A stretch of 64,000 bases of DNA from Blastomonas ursincola. GTDB taxonomy: Bacteria > Pseudomonadota > Alphaproteobacteria > Sphingomonadales > Sphingomonadaceae. The position numbers and the translations under genes are program-made. Position 1 is the first letter of the stretch. Each line of letters starts with the position of its first letter. The stretch covers positions 339,819 through 403,818 of the forward strand of contig NZ_VDES01000003.1 in NCBI RefSeq assembly GCF_013607875.1. Direction: 5' to 3'. The notes below the pieces were generated by a model. That model was not told the DNA's origin. It worked only from the letters and a program-made list of their open reading frames with translations, and ran no database searches. This document shows, in pieces, positions 16,870 to 25,883 of this stretch.

Positions 16870-19590
16870 ATGCCAGTCCATCCAGAACTTGTCGAAGCGC
16901 GTCAGCGCGCTGCACGCCATGCACCGTTCCTGGCCGCTGCCATGGAGCGCGCACCCGATCTTGCCGACCGGCTGCAGGAGGAAGGTCTCGACGCCGCGCT
17001 GGATCATGTTCGCAAGCTCGGCAGCGAGGGACCGGTCGCCGAAGCGCTGCGGCGTCGCAAGAGCGGGCTTGCCCTGGTCCTAGCGCTTGCCGATCTGGCT
17101 GGCCTGGTCGGCGTGGACCGGGTCACGCGCATCCTGTCCGACTTTGCCGACCAGGCGCTGGACGCGGCTCTGGCCGATATCATTGCCCGGCGCACGCCAG
17201 GCGCCGAACCGCGCGGTTTCGCGGTCATCGCGCTGGGCAAGCACGGCGGACAGGAGCTCAACTATTCGTCGGATATCGACCCGATCTTCATCTACGATCC
17301 CATGACACTGCCTTGCAGACCCCGCGAGGACGCCGCCGATGCTGCGCAGCGTATTGCGCGGCAACTGATTGATACGATGAGCCAAAGGGATGGCAACGGC
17401 TATGTCTTTCGGATGGATCTGCGGCTACGTCCTGCGGCCGAGGTCACCCCGCTTGCGATCCCCGTCGATGCGGCGCTGTCGCATTATGAATCGCAGGCGC
17501 TGACCTGGGAACAGGCCGCCTTCATCCGCTCGCGCGCCGCAGCGGGCGACCGCGTCCTCGGCGACTATTTCATGGAGGCTCTCCGTCCGTTCATCTGGCG
17601 GCGCTCGCTCGATTTCGGGACGATCGACGAGATTGCCGCGCTCACCCGCCAGATCCGCGATCATTACAACAAGGGCCAGACGCTCGGCCCGGGTTTCGAT
17701 CTCAAGCGCGGCCGCGGCGGCATTCGCGAGGTCGAATTCTTCACCCAGGCGCATCAACTCATCCATGGAGGCCGCAATCCCGCGCTTCGCGTGCGCTCGA
17801 CGCTCGACGCACTCGGTGCGCTTGAGGATCAAGGGATCATCCCCGGGCATGAGGCAAGGCTGCTGGCGGGGCATTATCGCACGCTGCGCACCTTCGAACA
17901 CCGGCTGCAGATGGTCGACGACCAGCAGACGCACAGCCTGCCCGTCGACGCGCCGGCGCTCGACAACGTCGCGCGGCTGCATGGAATGGCCGATGGCGCA
18001 GCGATGATCGCGGCACTCCAGCCGGTTACACGGGATGTCGCAACCGTCTATGACGCGCTGATCGCCTCGCAGCGAGGTCAGGGCGATGAGGCGGCGGTTC
18101 CATTGAGCAACGATCCCGAACTGCTCGCCGAGGCGCTGGATCGCGCCGGGTTCGATCAGCCGAACAAGCTGGCCGAGCGGGTTCAGGGCTGGCGCGGCGG
18201 GGCGGTGCGGGCCTTGCGCACTGCAGCAGGCCGCAAGGCGTTCGAGGAGGTGCTGCCCGCGCTGCTTGCGGCCTTTGCCGACGCGCCCGATCAGGCGGCG
18301 GCGCTCAACCGGTTCGACGATCTGCTGCGGCAGCTGCCCAGCACGGTCAATGTGTTCCGCCTGCTCCAGGCGCGGCCCGCGCTCATGCAGACCCTGGTCG
18401 ATATCCTGAGCCATGCGCCGGTGCTGGCCGAATCGCTGGCGCGCCGGGGAGACCTGCTCGACGGGCTGATCGATGCGAGCGCCTATGATCTGGTGGGCAG
18501 CGTCGAACAGATTGCCGAGCGCCTCGCCCGCGAGGAGCCGGGCGACGACTATCAGCAGCGGCTCGATGCGGTGCGCGTGCGCGTCGGCGAAATGCGCTTT
18601 GCCCTCGGGGTGCAGCTGATCGAGGGGCGGCACGATCCGGTCGCCATTGCGGGCGGCTATGCCCGTGTCGCGGAGGCGGCGATCTGTCGTCTGGCCGATT
18701 GCGCCATCAGCGAATTCATCGCGGTGCATGGCCGGATGCCGGACAGCGAGCCGGTGATCCTCGCGCTCGGGCGGCTCGGCGGGGGGGCGCTGACCCACGC
18801 GTCGGACCTCGATCTCATCTTTCTGTTCAGCGGAGAGATCGGGCTGGAATCGGACGGCAGGCGCCCGCTCGGAAGCACGCAATATTATAACCGGCTTGCG
18901 CAGCGGATCATTGCCGCGCTCTCCGTGCCGACGGCGGCAGGCGCTTTGTACGAGGTCGATACGCGGCTGCGCCCCAACGGCGCGCAGGGCCTGCTCGCGG
19001 TGTCGTTCGCCAGCTTTGCCGAATATCAGCGCGATCAGGCCTGGACCTGGGAGCATATGGCGCTTTGCCGGGCGAGAGTGGTCTATGGATCGCAAGAGAG
19101 CCGGGCGCGGCTTGAGGCGATCATCGGCGATGTCCTCAACACCCCGCGCGATACGGCGGATGTGCGCGCGGCCGCGCTGAAGATGCGCGAGGACATTGCC
19201 GCGCACAAGAAGCCGCTCGGTCCGCTCGACGTGAAGCTGCTGCCCGGCGGCCTGGTCGATCTGGAGTTCATCGTCCACACGCTCCAACTGACCCACGGGG
19301 TGGGCTTCCGCCCGGATTTGCGCCAGGCGATCGATGCGTTGATTGCTGCGGGGCTTGCAGATGCCGCCCTGGCTGAAGCGCATGACCTGATGACACGGCT
19401 GCTGGTAGCGCTGCGTCTGGTAGCGCCCGATTGCAGCGAGCCCCCGCCCGCAAGCCAGGTGCTGGTTGCGCGGGCCTGCGGCTGCGGCTCCTGGCCGGAG
19501 TTGCTGACCGCGGTCGATTGCGCGCGTGCCAGTGTTCAAACCGCCTGGCAGCACCTATTTGGCGCGAGCGCGCCTGCAACGAGCGCATGA
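16870..19590 (+). CDS. glnE: Bifunctional glutamine synthetase adenylyltransferase/adenylyl-removing enzyme
   Basis: GlnE adds and removes AMP on glutamine synthetase in answer to PII, and so sets ammonium assimilation. The 906-residue protein keeps the two-domain plan: an N-terminal nucleotidyltransferase with ALGKHGGQELNYSSDIDPIFIYD (adenylyl removal) and FYTQ-type segment GRGGIREVEFFTQ, then a second with ALGRLGGGALTHASDLDLIFLF (adenylylation) and LPGGLVDLEFIVH. The double aspartate nucleotidyltransferase motifs are intact in both halves. The ATG at 16870 follows a promoter-like sequence; the frame is open upstream through the sigma factor gene. bcp follows after 16 bases. Confidence 0.96.
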   Translation: MPVHPELVEARQRAARHAPFLAAAMERAPDLADRLQEEGLDAALDHVRKLGSEGPVAEALRRRKSGLALVLALADLAGLVGVDRVTRILSDFADQALDAALADIIARRTPGAEPRGFAVIALGKHGGQELNYSSDIDPIFIYDPMTLPCRPREDAADAAQRIARQLIDTMSQRDGNGYVFRMDLRLRPAAEVTPLAIPVDAALSHYESQALTWEQAAFIRSRAAAGDRVLGDYFMEALRPFIWRRSLDFGTIDEIAALTRQIRDHYNKGQTLGPGFDLKRGRGGIREVEFFTQAHQLIHGGRNPALRVRSTLDALGALEDQGIIPGHEARLLAGHYRTLRTFEHRLQMVDDQQTHSLPVDAPALDNVARLHGMADGAAMIAALQPVTRDVATVYDALIASQRGQGDEAAVPLSNDPELLAEALDRAGFDQPNKLAERVQGWRGGAVRALRTAAGRKAFEEVLPALLAAFADAPDQAAALNRFDDLLRQLPSTVNVFRLLQARPALMQTLVDILSHAPVLAESLARRGDLLDGLIDASAYDLVGSVEQIAERLAREEPGDDYQQRLDAVRVRVGEMRFALGVQLIEGRHDPVAIAGGYARVAEAAICRLADCAISEFIAVHGRMPDSEPVILALGRLGGGALTHASDLDLIFLFSGEIGLESDGRRPLGSTQYYNRLAQRIIAALSVPTAAGALYEVDTRLRPNGAQGLLAVSFASFAEYQRDQAWTWEHMALCRARVVYGSQESRARLEAIIGDVLNTPRDTADVRAAALKMREDIAAHKKPLGPLDVKLLPGGLVDLEFIVHTLQLTHGVGFRPDLRQAIDALIAAGLADAALAEAHDLMTRLLVALRLVAPDCSEPPPASQVLVARACGCGSWPELLTAVDCARASVQTAWQHLFGASAPATSA

Positions 19591-19606
19591 GAGAGAAGGA
19601 CAGACG

Positions 19607-20071
19607 ATGACCGATATTGGCGACACCATCCCCGACATTGCGTTGACCGCGCCCGATGGCAGCAGCGTTTCCGCCTCCGATTATGCCGGCAAGGCCTGGG
19701 TGCTGTATTTCTATCCCAAGGACGACACCAGCGGCTGCACCAAGGAAGCGCAGGAGTTCAGCGCGCATCTTGCCGAGTTCGAGGCGGAGGGCGTCTCGGT
19801 GCTCGGCGTGTCGAAGGATCCGCCGAAAAAGCATCAGAAGTTCATCGAGAAATACGGCCTCACCGTTCCGCTCGCCAGCGATGCGGAGACCGATGGGCTG
19901 GCCGAGGCGATGGGCGTGTGGATCGAGAAATCGATGTACGGGAAGAAGTATATGGGAATGGACCGTTCTACCTTCCTGATCGGCAAGGACGGAAAGGTCG
20001 TGCGCGTCTGGCGCAAGGTGAAGGTCGCCGGGCATGTCGCCGAGGTGCTGGAGGCCGCCAAGGCGATTTGA
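19607..20071 (+). CDS. bcp: Thioredoxin-dependent peroxiredoxin, BCP/PrxQ type
   Basis: A 154-residue peroxiredoxin that reduces peroxides in the cytoplasm. The peroxidatic cysteine is Cys44 in DDTSGCTKEAQEF. In many BCP proteins a resolving cysteine follows five residues later, but here that place is Gln49 and there is no other cysteine in the protein, so it must work as a one-cysteine enzyme resolved by an external thiol. The ATG is preceded by GAAGGA six bases upstream. It is 16 bases behind glnE and ends in a strong terminator, so it may be co-transcribed with glnE. Confidence 0.93.
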   Translation: MTDIGDTIPDIALTAPDGSSVSASDYAGKAWVLYFYPKDDTSGCTKEAQEFSAHLAEFEAEGVSVLGVSKDPPKKHQKFIEKYGLTVPLASDAETDGLAEAMGVWIEKSMYGKKYMGMDRSTFLIGKDGKVVRVWRKVKVAGHVAEVLEAAKAI

Positions 20072-20096
20072 GACGTCGCGAATCATGATTAACCAC

Positions 20097-20130
20097 AAGG
20101 GCTCGCCAACGGATTCGGCGGGCCCTTTTT
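20097..20130 (+). terminator. Rho-independent terminator after bcp
   Basis: AAGGGCTCGCC at 20097-20107 pairs with GGCGGGCCCTT at 20117-20127 with one G-T wobble around a nine-base loop, followed by further T residues to 20130. Confidence 0.85.
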
Positions 20131-20493
20131 GCTGGCGTGACGGAAATTTCCAATCGTTTCGGGCTGTGAAAAGTTAACGGAAGGCTCGGATCGACGCTGC
20201 GGCAGGACGATTCTCAGCCTTTCGCCGCCCGGATTACGGCCGAAAACCGTCTCATTCATGCACGATTAAACGATTCAACGCGCCAGCCAGACGCTTCAAC
20301 GCGCGGTGGGTGGTTGCGGGTTGCAGTGCACAAAGCTTTCCATCTACCCATGGTTCAACGAAATCGGAGGGAAGGGGTTCCAACGATTTTTGTGTTTTTG
20401 TGCTCCGCCTTTCACAAGGCGCCGGAGCACGAAGGGCACCCGCAAGGTCCGAATGGCCCGGTGGTTGCCCTTGCAACAAGGTGTTGAATATTC
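20131..20493 (+). promoter_or_regulatory. Long leader of the M23 peptidase gene with two hairpins
   Basis: This 363-base gap holds no convincing gene. Its 3' part can fold: GTGCTCC-GCCTT at 20400-20411 pairs with AAGGC and GGAGCAC at 20416-20430, with a three-base bulge, and AAGGGCA near 20432 can pair with the TGCCCTT stretch near 20465. The second hairpin ends about 20 bases before the ATG, so the leader could affect translation or mRNA life. A lone CGATTAAA near 20263 resembles half of the operators at 21254 and 25905, but its partner half is missing. Confidence 0.4.
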
Positions 20494-21162
20494 ATGGTCG
20501 CAACCAGAATTGTCGCAACGGTCCTTACCACCACCACAGCCGGTCTGCTGTGCGCTGCATCACCCGCTTTTGCTGAAGGCAACGCCACTGACATCGCTGC
20601 TGCCGTGCCGCAGGTTTCGACCGAAGGCGCTCTGGGAGCCCAGGATACCGAATTCCGCGCCCTGTTCGCCGACTGGAAATCGATGGAAAACCGCGATACC
20701 GGCCGTGTCTCCATCCCCTCGCGCAAGCCCGTCGATGCCTTCAAGCTGACCAGCCAGTACGGTTTCCGCGCCGATCCCTTCGCCGGACGCCGCGCCCGCC
20801 ACAAGGGTCTCGATATGGCAGGCCCGATCGGCACGCCGATCTACGCCACCGCCGACGGTATCGTGGGTCGTGCGCAGTGGGTCGGCGGTTACGGCCAGTA
20901 TGTCGAAGTCAATCACGGTGGCGAGATCCAGACGCGCTACGGCCACCTCTCGCAAATTCTGGTTCAGCCCAACCAGCGCGTTACCAAGGGCCAGGTCATC
21001 GGTCTGATGGGATCGACCGGCCGCTCCACTGGCAGCCATCTGCATTATGAAGTGCGCATCGCCGGAAACTCGGTCAACCCGATGCCCTTCATCTCCTCGC
21101 GTGACTATCTGCTGGCCATGCAGGATGGCGGCAAGGTCGCCCAGGGCGGCCCCGCCGAATAA
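20494..21162 (+). CDS. Periplasmic M23-family metallopeptidase (LytM type)
   Basis: A 222-residue protein with a signal peptide (about residues 1-27, ending ASPAFAE). Residues 85-200 form a LytM/M23 domain with a complete zinc site: His103 and Asp107 in RARHKGLDMAGP, His151 in YGHLSQ, and His182-x-His184 in SHLHYEVR. Such enzymes cut peptide cross-links in peptidoglycan or activate amidases. There is no LysM domain or coiled coil, so it differs from EnvC/NlpD and is closer to simple M23 endopeptidases. It stands alone, with a structured leader before it and a terminator after it. Confidence 0.9.
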   Translation: MVATRIVATVLTTTTAGLLCAASPAFAEGNATDIAAAVPQVSTEGALGAQDTEFRALFADWKSMENRDTGRVSIPSRKPVDAFKLTSQYGFRADPFAGRRARHKGLDMAGPIGTPIYATADGIVGRAQWVGGYGQYVEVNHGGEIQTRYGHLSQILVQPNQRVTKGQVIGLMGSTGRSTGSHLHYEVRIAGNSVNPMPFISSRDYLLAMQDGGKVAQGGPAE

Positions 21163-21192
21163 TCGCTTCGGATCACTGCACATCAAGACATC

Positions 21193-21217
21193 AAGCGCCG
21201 GTTTTCCGGCGCTTTTT
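21193..21217 (+). terminator. Rho-independent terminator after the M23 gene
   Basis: AAGCGCCGG at 21193-21201 pairs with CCGGCGCTT at 21206-21214 around a TTTT loop, and the T run continues to 21217. Confidence 0.88.
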
Positions 21218-21253
21218 GTTTGTCGGCCGCACGACCCCGCGCTTTGCCATTGC

Positions 21254-21271
21254 TTTAATCGCGCGATTAAA
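21254..21271 (+). promoter_or_regulatory. Perfect 18-bp palindromic operator before the acyl-CoA synthetase gene
   Basis: TTTAATCGCGCGATTAAA is a perfect inverted repeat, and with one extra base it extends to a near-palindrome from 21248 to 21276 (CATTG on one side, CAATG on the other). A TTGCCA at 21244 and TTAAAC at 21267 are 17 bases apart and could be the promoter it covers. A related site, 16 of 18 bases the same, lies at 25905-25922 before the thiolase gene. The TetR protein encoded at the end of this module is the likely ligand. Confidence 0.7.
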
Positions 21272-21357
21272 CAATGATGTCCTGGTTGTCGGGAATCGTT
21301 ACGGAACACGCCGAATGGCGGGACGGACCTTTCCCTTGATCAGGAGGGAATGTCGCA

Positions 21358-22896
21358 ATGCATCCATCGGTCCACGCCCAGAATCAGGCCGACAAACCGG
21401 CGATCATCATGGCGGGTTCGGGGCTTCAGGTAAGTTATGCCGAGCTGGATCGCCGCTCGAACCAGGTCGCACAATATCTGCGCCAGCAGGGTGTCGGCAT
21501 TGGCGACACCGTTGCTCTGTGCCTGGAGAACCGGGCGGAATATTTCGACATCGTCTGGGGCGCGCAGCGCGCAGGCCTCATCTTTGTTGCGATCTCGAAC
21601 CGGCTGACCGCCGACGAGATCAGCTATATCCTGCAGGATAGCGGCGCCAAGCTGCTGTTCACCTCCGATTATCTCGGGGCGCATCTGCCGGCGATCGCCA
21701 GTGCCTGTCCGCAGGTGCCGATCGTCAATCTGGACGATTCGACGGCAACCGCGGCCATCGCCGAAATGCCCGACACGCCGATCGGCGATCAGCGCGCGGG
21801 GTCGGACATGCTTTATTCGTCGGGCACGACCGGACGCCCCAAGGGCGTTCGCCTGCCACTGCCCGAAGATGGCGACATCGCCGCGAGCAACACCTTGGTC
21901 ATGCTTGCCCAAGGCGCGTTCGGCTTCGGCCCGGACAGCATCTACCTTTCGCCTGCGCCACTCTATCACGCAGCGCCCTTGCGCTGGTGCATGAGCGTTC
22001 ACAAGCTGGGCGGCACCGTGATCGTGATGGAGAAGTTTGATCCCGAGCACGCGCTGCAACTGATCGAGCGCTACAAGGTCAATGTCAGCCAATGGGTGCC
22101 GACGCATTTCACCCGCATGCTCAAGCTGCCCGAGGAGGTGCGCACGCGCTATGACGTGTCGAGCCTGAAATCGGCGGTCCATGCTGCCGCTCCGTGTCCG
22201 GTGCCGGTCAAGCAGGCGATGATCGACTGGTGGGGGCCGGTGCTGAAGGAATATTATGCCGGTACCGAGGGCAATGGCTTCACCTTCATCTCGAGCGAGG
22301 ACTGGCTTACGCACCAGGGCTCGGTCGGGCGCTCGCTGCTCGGCACGATCCGCATCTGCGACGAAGAAGGCAAGGAGGTACCTGCGCGCACCGAAGGCAC
22401 CGTCTATTTCGAAGGCGGCGGCAAGTTCGAATATCACAACGACGCCAGCAAGACCAAGGAAGCCACGCATCCGCAAGGATGGACGACGCTGGGCGATGTC
22501 GGCTGGGTCGACGAGGAGGGCTTTCTCTATCTCACCGACCGCAAGAGCTTCATGATCATCTCCGGCGGCGTAAACATCTATCCGCAGGAAATCGAGAATC
22601 TGCTGGTCAGCCATCCCAAGGTCGCCGATGCGGCGGTGATCGGCGCGCCTTGCCCGGATATGGGCGAGCGCGTCGTCGCGATCGTGCAGCCGCTCGACCT
22701 TGCCGAGGCGGGCGATGCGCTCGCGGCCGAGCTCAGCACCTATCTGCGCGGATCGCTTTCGGGGGTGAAGATGCCGCGCCAGATCGATTTCCGGGACGAG
22801 CTGCCTCGCCATGCCACGGGCAAGCTCTACAAGCGCCTGCTTCGCGACGAATATTGGGCCAAGGCCAAAGAGGCCGAAGCCGTGGCAGGAGCCTGA
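21358..22896 (+). CDS. Acyl-CoA synthetase (AMP-forming)
   Basis: A 512-residue member of the ANL superfamily that activates a carboxylic acid with ATP and CoA. The AMP-binding P-loop SSGTTGRPKGV lies near residue 155, the adenine-binding segment EYYAGTEGNG follows, then GDVGWVDEEGFLYLTDRKS and the C-terminal catalytic lysine in RHATGKLYKRLLRDEYW. The substrate is unknown; the neighbours (P450, aldehyde dehydrogenase, beta-oxidation enzymes) suggest a branched, cyclic or terpenoid acid rather than a common fatty acid. The ATG at 21358 has AGGAGGGAA a few bases upstream. It is followed after three bases by the P450 gene. Confidence 0.9.
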   Translation: MHPSVHAQNQADKPAIIMAGSGLQVSYAELDRRSNQVAQYLRQQGVGIGDTVALCLENRAEYFDIVWGAQRAGLIFVAISNRLTADEISYILQDSGAKLLFTSDYLGAHLPAIASACPQVPIVNLDDSTATAAIAEMPDTPIGDQRAGSDMLYSSGTTGRPKGVRLPLPEDGDIAASNTLVMLAQGAFGFGPDSIYLSPAPLYHAAPLRWCMSVHKLGGTVIVMEKFDPEHALQLIERYKVNVSQWVPTHFTRMLKLPEEVRTRYDVSSLKSAVHAAAPCPVPVKQAMIDWWGPVLKEYYAGTEGNGFTFISSEDWLTHQGSVGRSLLGTIRICDEEGKEVPARTEGTVYFEGGGKFEYHNDASKTKEATHPQGWTTLGDVGWVDEEGFLYLTDRKSFMIISGGVNIYPQEIENLLVSHPKVADAAVIGAPCPDMGERVVAIVQPLDLAEAGDALAAELSTYLRGSLSGVKMPRQIDFRDELPRHATGKLYKRLLRDEYWAKAKEAEAVAGA

Positions 22897-22899
22897 GCC

Positions 22900-24192
22900 A
22901 TGGCAACGCTCGCACCTGCCGTGCTGCCGCCCGAGATCGCCTCGGCCATCGTCAATCCCGTCGCCTATGGCGAGTGGAACGGCATCAAGGAAAAGTTCCG
23001 CTGGGCCCGCGACAACATGCCCGTCGGGCTGGTCCAGGCCGAGGGCTATATGCCTTTCTGGGCGATCACCCGGCATGAGGACATCATGACGGTGAGCAAG
23101 GACAATGCCCGGTTCCTCAACGCGCCGAAATCGGTGGTGCTGGGGCCGATCGCGGTGCAGATGCTCACCCACATGATCACAGGCGGCAGCCCGCATCTGG
23201 TGCGGTCGCTGGTGACCATGGATGCGCCCGAACACATGGACTATCGCAAGCTCACCCAAAGCTGGTTCATGCCCAAGAACCTGGCGAGCCTGGAGGAGAA
23301 AATCCGCGGCATCGCGCGCGCTTCGGTCGATACCATGCTCGCGACCGGCGGCAGTTGCGATTTCGTGCATCAGGTCTCGGCGCTCTATCCGCTGCACGTG
23401 GTCATGCAGATCCTCGGGGTGCCGCACGAGGACGAGCCGCTGATGCTCAAGCTGACGCAGGAAATGTTCGGCGGCGAGGATCCCGATCTCAACCGCGCGC
23501 GCTCGGTCGAGCTTACGCCCGAACAGGTCACGCAATTCGTTATCGAGGCGGTGCGCGATTTCGAGGGCTATTTCATGAAGCTCGCCGCAGACCGGCGCGC
23601 CGACCCCAAGGATGATGTCGCCACCGTCATCGCCAATGCGGTGATCGATGGCGAGCCGATCAGCGACCGCAATGCTGCGGGCTATTACATCATCGTCGCC
23701 GCTGCCGGGCACGACACCACCTCGGCCTCGACTGCGGGCGCGATGTGGGCGCTGGCCAAGGATCCCGAACAGTTCGCCCGGATCAAGGCCGACCGCAGCC
23801 TGCTGCCCGGCCTGATCGAGGAGGCGATCCGCTGGACGACGCCGGTGCAGCATTTCATGCGCACCGCGGCTGAGGATTGCGAGATTGGCGGACAGCGCAT
23901 CGCCAAGGACGACTGGCTGATGCTCTGCTATGTCTCGGGCAATCACGACGAGCGGGTATTTCCCGATCCCGACCGGTTCGATGCGTCGCGCGGGCCCAAC
24001 CGGCATGTCGCGTTCGGGGCAGGGGTGCACCAGTGCCTGGGCCTGCACCTCGCGCGACTCGAGATGCGCATCCTGTTCGACGAGCTGCTCGACCGGATCG
24101 ACAGCGTCGAACTGGCGGGCACGCCGCAGCGCGCGAGCAGCACCTTTGTCGGCGGCCCCAAGACGCTGCCGATCCGCTTTGTCCCGAGTTGA
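22900..24192 (+). CDS. Cytochrome P450, CYP108-like
   Basis: A 430-residue soluble bacterial P450. The heme ligand is Cys379 in FGAGVHQCLGLHLARLEM, the I-helix oxygen-activation motif is AGHDTT at 269-274, and ExxR is E308-R311. Two stretches, EEAIRWTTPVQHFMRTA and the C-terminal FVGGPKTLPIRF, look very like what I recall of P450terp (CYP108A1), so I place it near CYP108; this is from memory and needs an alignment. No ferredoxin or ferredoxin reductase gene lies nearby, so electrons must come from a partner elsewhere. It is three bases behind the acyl-CoA synthetase gene and surely co-transcribed. Confidence 0.92.
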   Translation: MATLAPAVLPPEIASAIVNPVAYGEWNGIKEKFRWARDNMPVGLVQAEGYMPFWAITRHEDIMTVSKDNARFLNAPKSVVLGPIAVQMLTHMITGGSPHLVRSLVTMDAPEHMDYRKLTQSWFMPKNLASLEEKIRGIARASVDTMLATGGSCDFVHQVSALYPLHVVMQILGVPHEDEPLMLKLTQEMFGGEDPDLNRARSVELTPEQVTQFVIEAVRDFEGYFMKLAADRRADPKDDVATVIANAVIDGEPISDRNAAGYYIIVAAAGHDTTSASTAGAMWALAKDPEQFARIKADRSLLPGLIEEAIRWTTPVQHFMRTAAEDCEIGGQRIAKDDWLMLCYVSGNHDERVFPDPDRFDASRGPNRHVAFGAGVHQCLGLHLARLEMRILFDELLDRIDSVELAGTPQRASSTFVGGPKTLPIRFVPS

Positions 24193-24302
24193 ATTGACAG
24201 TGGTTTGCGGCGGGCACCCGGTATAGCGTGCGCGCCGGACTTATATGACAACAGCCCGGATCGTTCGATACTGGGACGGCATCACAGGAAAGGAATGTTC
24301 CG

Positions 24303-25730
24303 ATGGTTCAGCAGTACAGCGTCCTCATCAACGGCAAGCTGGAAAAGCCCGGCAAGTGGATCGATGTCGTCAATCCCGCCAACGAGCAGGTGATCGCCCA
24401 GGTTCCCGATTGCGGACAGGAAGAGCTGGACCGCGCCGTCGCGGCTGCGCGCGCTGCCTTCAAGACCTGGAAGAATGTGCCGATCGAAGAGCGCCGCGCG
24501 GTGATCCAGAAGATCTCCGCCGCGATCAAGGCCAATGCCGATGAGCTTATGCGGCTGCTGACCAGCGAGCAGGGCAAGCCGCACGCGCAGGCAGCGGGCG
24601 AAATTCATGGCGCCGCGGCCATGGCGGCGGCGCAATCGACGCTTAGCCTGGAAGACGAGATCAACGAGGACAGCGACACGCGCCTGTCGCGCACCCGCCG
24701 CGTGCCCGTGGGTGTCGTCGGCGGTATCGTGCCGTGGAACTTCCCGGTGATGATGGCGGTGCAGAAGATCGTTCCCGCGCTGCTTTCGGGCTGCACCATG
24801 GTGCTCAAGCCCTCGCCCTTCACCCCGCTGGCCACGCTGCGCATCGTCGAGCTGATCGCCGATGAAGTGCCGGCGGGTGTGCTCAACGTCATCACCGGCG
24901 GCGACGATCTCGGCCCGCTGATCACCTCGCATCCCGATATCGACAAGATCACCTTCACTGGATCGACCGCGACCGGCAAGCGCGTGATGGAATCGGCATC
25001 GAAGGACTTGAAGCGCATCACGCTCGAGCTCGGCGGCAACGACGCCTCGATCGTGTTGCCCGATGCCGATGTGAAGAAGGTGGCCGAACAGCTGTTCTGG
25101 TCGAGCTTCACCAATGCCGGGCAAATCTGCGTCGCGGCCAAGCGCATCTATATCCACGAGGACATTTATGACGAGCTGTCCGCCGCGATCGCCGAATACG
25201 CCAAGGGCGTGAAGGTGGGCGACGGTGCCGAGCAGGGCACTGCCGTCGGCCCGATCCAGAACAAGAAACAGTATGAGCGCGTGCTCGACCTGATCCAGGA
25301 CGCCAAGGACAATGGCTACAAGTTCCTGGTGGGCGGCGATCACGATCCATCGATCCCCGGCTATTATGTGCCGATCACCATTCTGGACAATCCGCCCGAA
25401 GACGCGCGCATCGTCGCTGAGGAACAGTTCGGTCCGGTAATGCCGCTGATGAAATTCTCAACGGTCGAGGAAGCGATCCAGCGCGCCAATGCGTCGGATT
25501 ACGGCCTGGCAGGCGCGGTGTGGACCGGCAACCCGGAAGAGGGCGTGAAGGTCGCCGAGCAGCTCGAGACCGGCACGGTCTGGGTGAACGAATATCTGCA
25601 CCTCTCGCCCTTCGCGCCATTCGCGGGCCACAAGCAGTCGGGCTTCGGTGCCGAATATGGCAAGGAAGGTCTGCTCGAATTCACCTATCCGCAGGTGATC
25701 ACGGTGAAGCGCGAGAAGGCGGTGGCGTAA
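24303..25730 (+). CDS. NAD(P)-dependent aldehyde dehydrogenase
   Basis: A 475-residue member of the ALDH superfamily that oxidises an aldehyde to the acid. Visible landmarks are VPWNFPVMM (cofactor binding), the FTGSTATGKRV loop, catalytic general base in LELGGNDASIV and nucleophile cysteine in NAGQICVAAKR, with EEQFGPVMP and FGAEYGKEG near the end. In this module it could take the product of P450 and alcohol oxidation and feed the acyl-CoA synthetase. The ATG has AGGAAAGGAA just upstream. It is separated by 110 bases from the P450 gene, where a TTGACA and a TATAGC occur but are spaced too widely (22) for a good promoter. Confidence 0.93.
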   Translation: MVQQYSVLINGKLEKPGKWIDVVNPANEQVIAQVPDCGQEELDRAVAAARAAFKTWKNVPIEERRAVIQKISAAIKANADELMRLLTSEQGKPHAQAAGEIHGAAAMAAAQSTLSLEDEINEDSDTRLSRTRRVPVGVVGGIVPWNFPVMMAVQKIVPALLSGCTMVLKPSPFTPLATLRIVELIADEVPAGVLNVITGGDDLGPLITSHPDIDKITFTGSTATGKRVMESASKDLKRITLELGGNDASIVLPDADVKKVAEQLFWSSFTNAGQICVAAKRIYIHEDIYDELSAAIAEYAKGVKVGDGAEQGTAVGPIQNKKQYERVLDLIQDAKDNGYKFLVGGDHDPSIPGYYVPITILDNPPEDARIVAEEQFGPVMPLMKFSTVEEAIQRANASDYGLAGAVWTGNPEEGVKVAEQLETGTVWVNEYLHLSPFAPFAGHKQSGFGAEYGKEGLLEFTYPQVITVKREKAVA

Positions 25731-25770
25731 CCCGCGCCGGGCTTTGAGATCGGCAACGGAGCTGCTTGCT

Positions 25771-25851
25771 CGTCATTCCCGCGAACGCGGGAATCCCGCT
25801 TCGGCATCGGTCTTCAGGTGTAGCGGGACCCCCGCTTGCGCGGGGGTGACG
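25771..25851 (+). repeat. 81-bp dispersed palindromic repeat, copy 2
   Basis: The same length and orientation as the copy at 6661-6741, with the first 31 bases differing at one position, the last 30 nearly the same, and a diverged centre. It keeps ATTCCC-N8-GGGAAT and the GC-rich second hairpin. It lies 40 bases behind the aldehyde dehydrogenase stop and may end or stabilise that transcript. Confidence 0.85.
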
Positions 25852-25883
25852 AGGAAGGCGGCGGCATTCCGGTGCTCTTTCCG

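Noticed and set aside
20263-20270. CGATTAAA as a third TetR operator
   Set aside because: Only one half-site matches the palindromes at 21254 and 25905; the other half is absent.
20252-20479. A 75-codon minus-strand frame in the leader of the M23 gene
   Set aside because: No ribosome-binding sequence, no family, and it covers the hairpin structures that better explain the region.
21340-24048. A 902-codon open frame on the minus strand opposite the acyl-CoA synthetase and P450 genes
   Set aside because: It spans two well-identified genes, has low-complexity His/Arg/Ala composition and no recognisable domain; it is a by-product of high GC codon use. The same holds for long frames opposite purA, dnaK, glnE and recQ.
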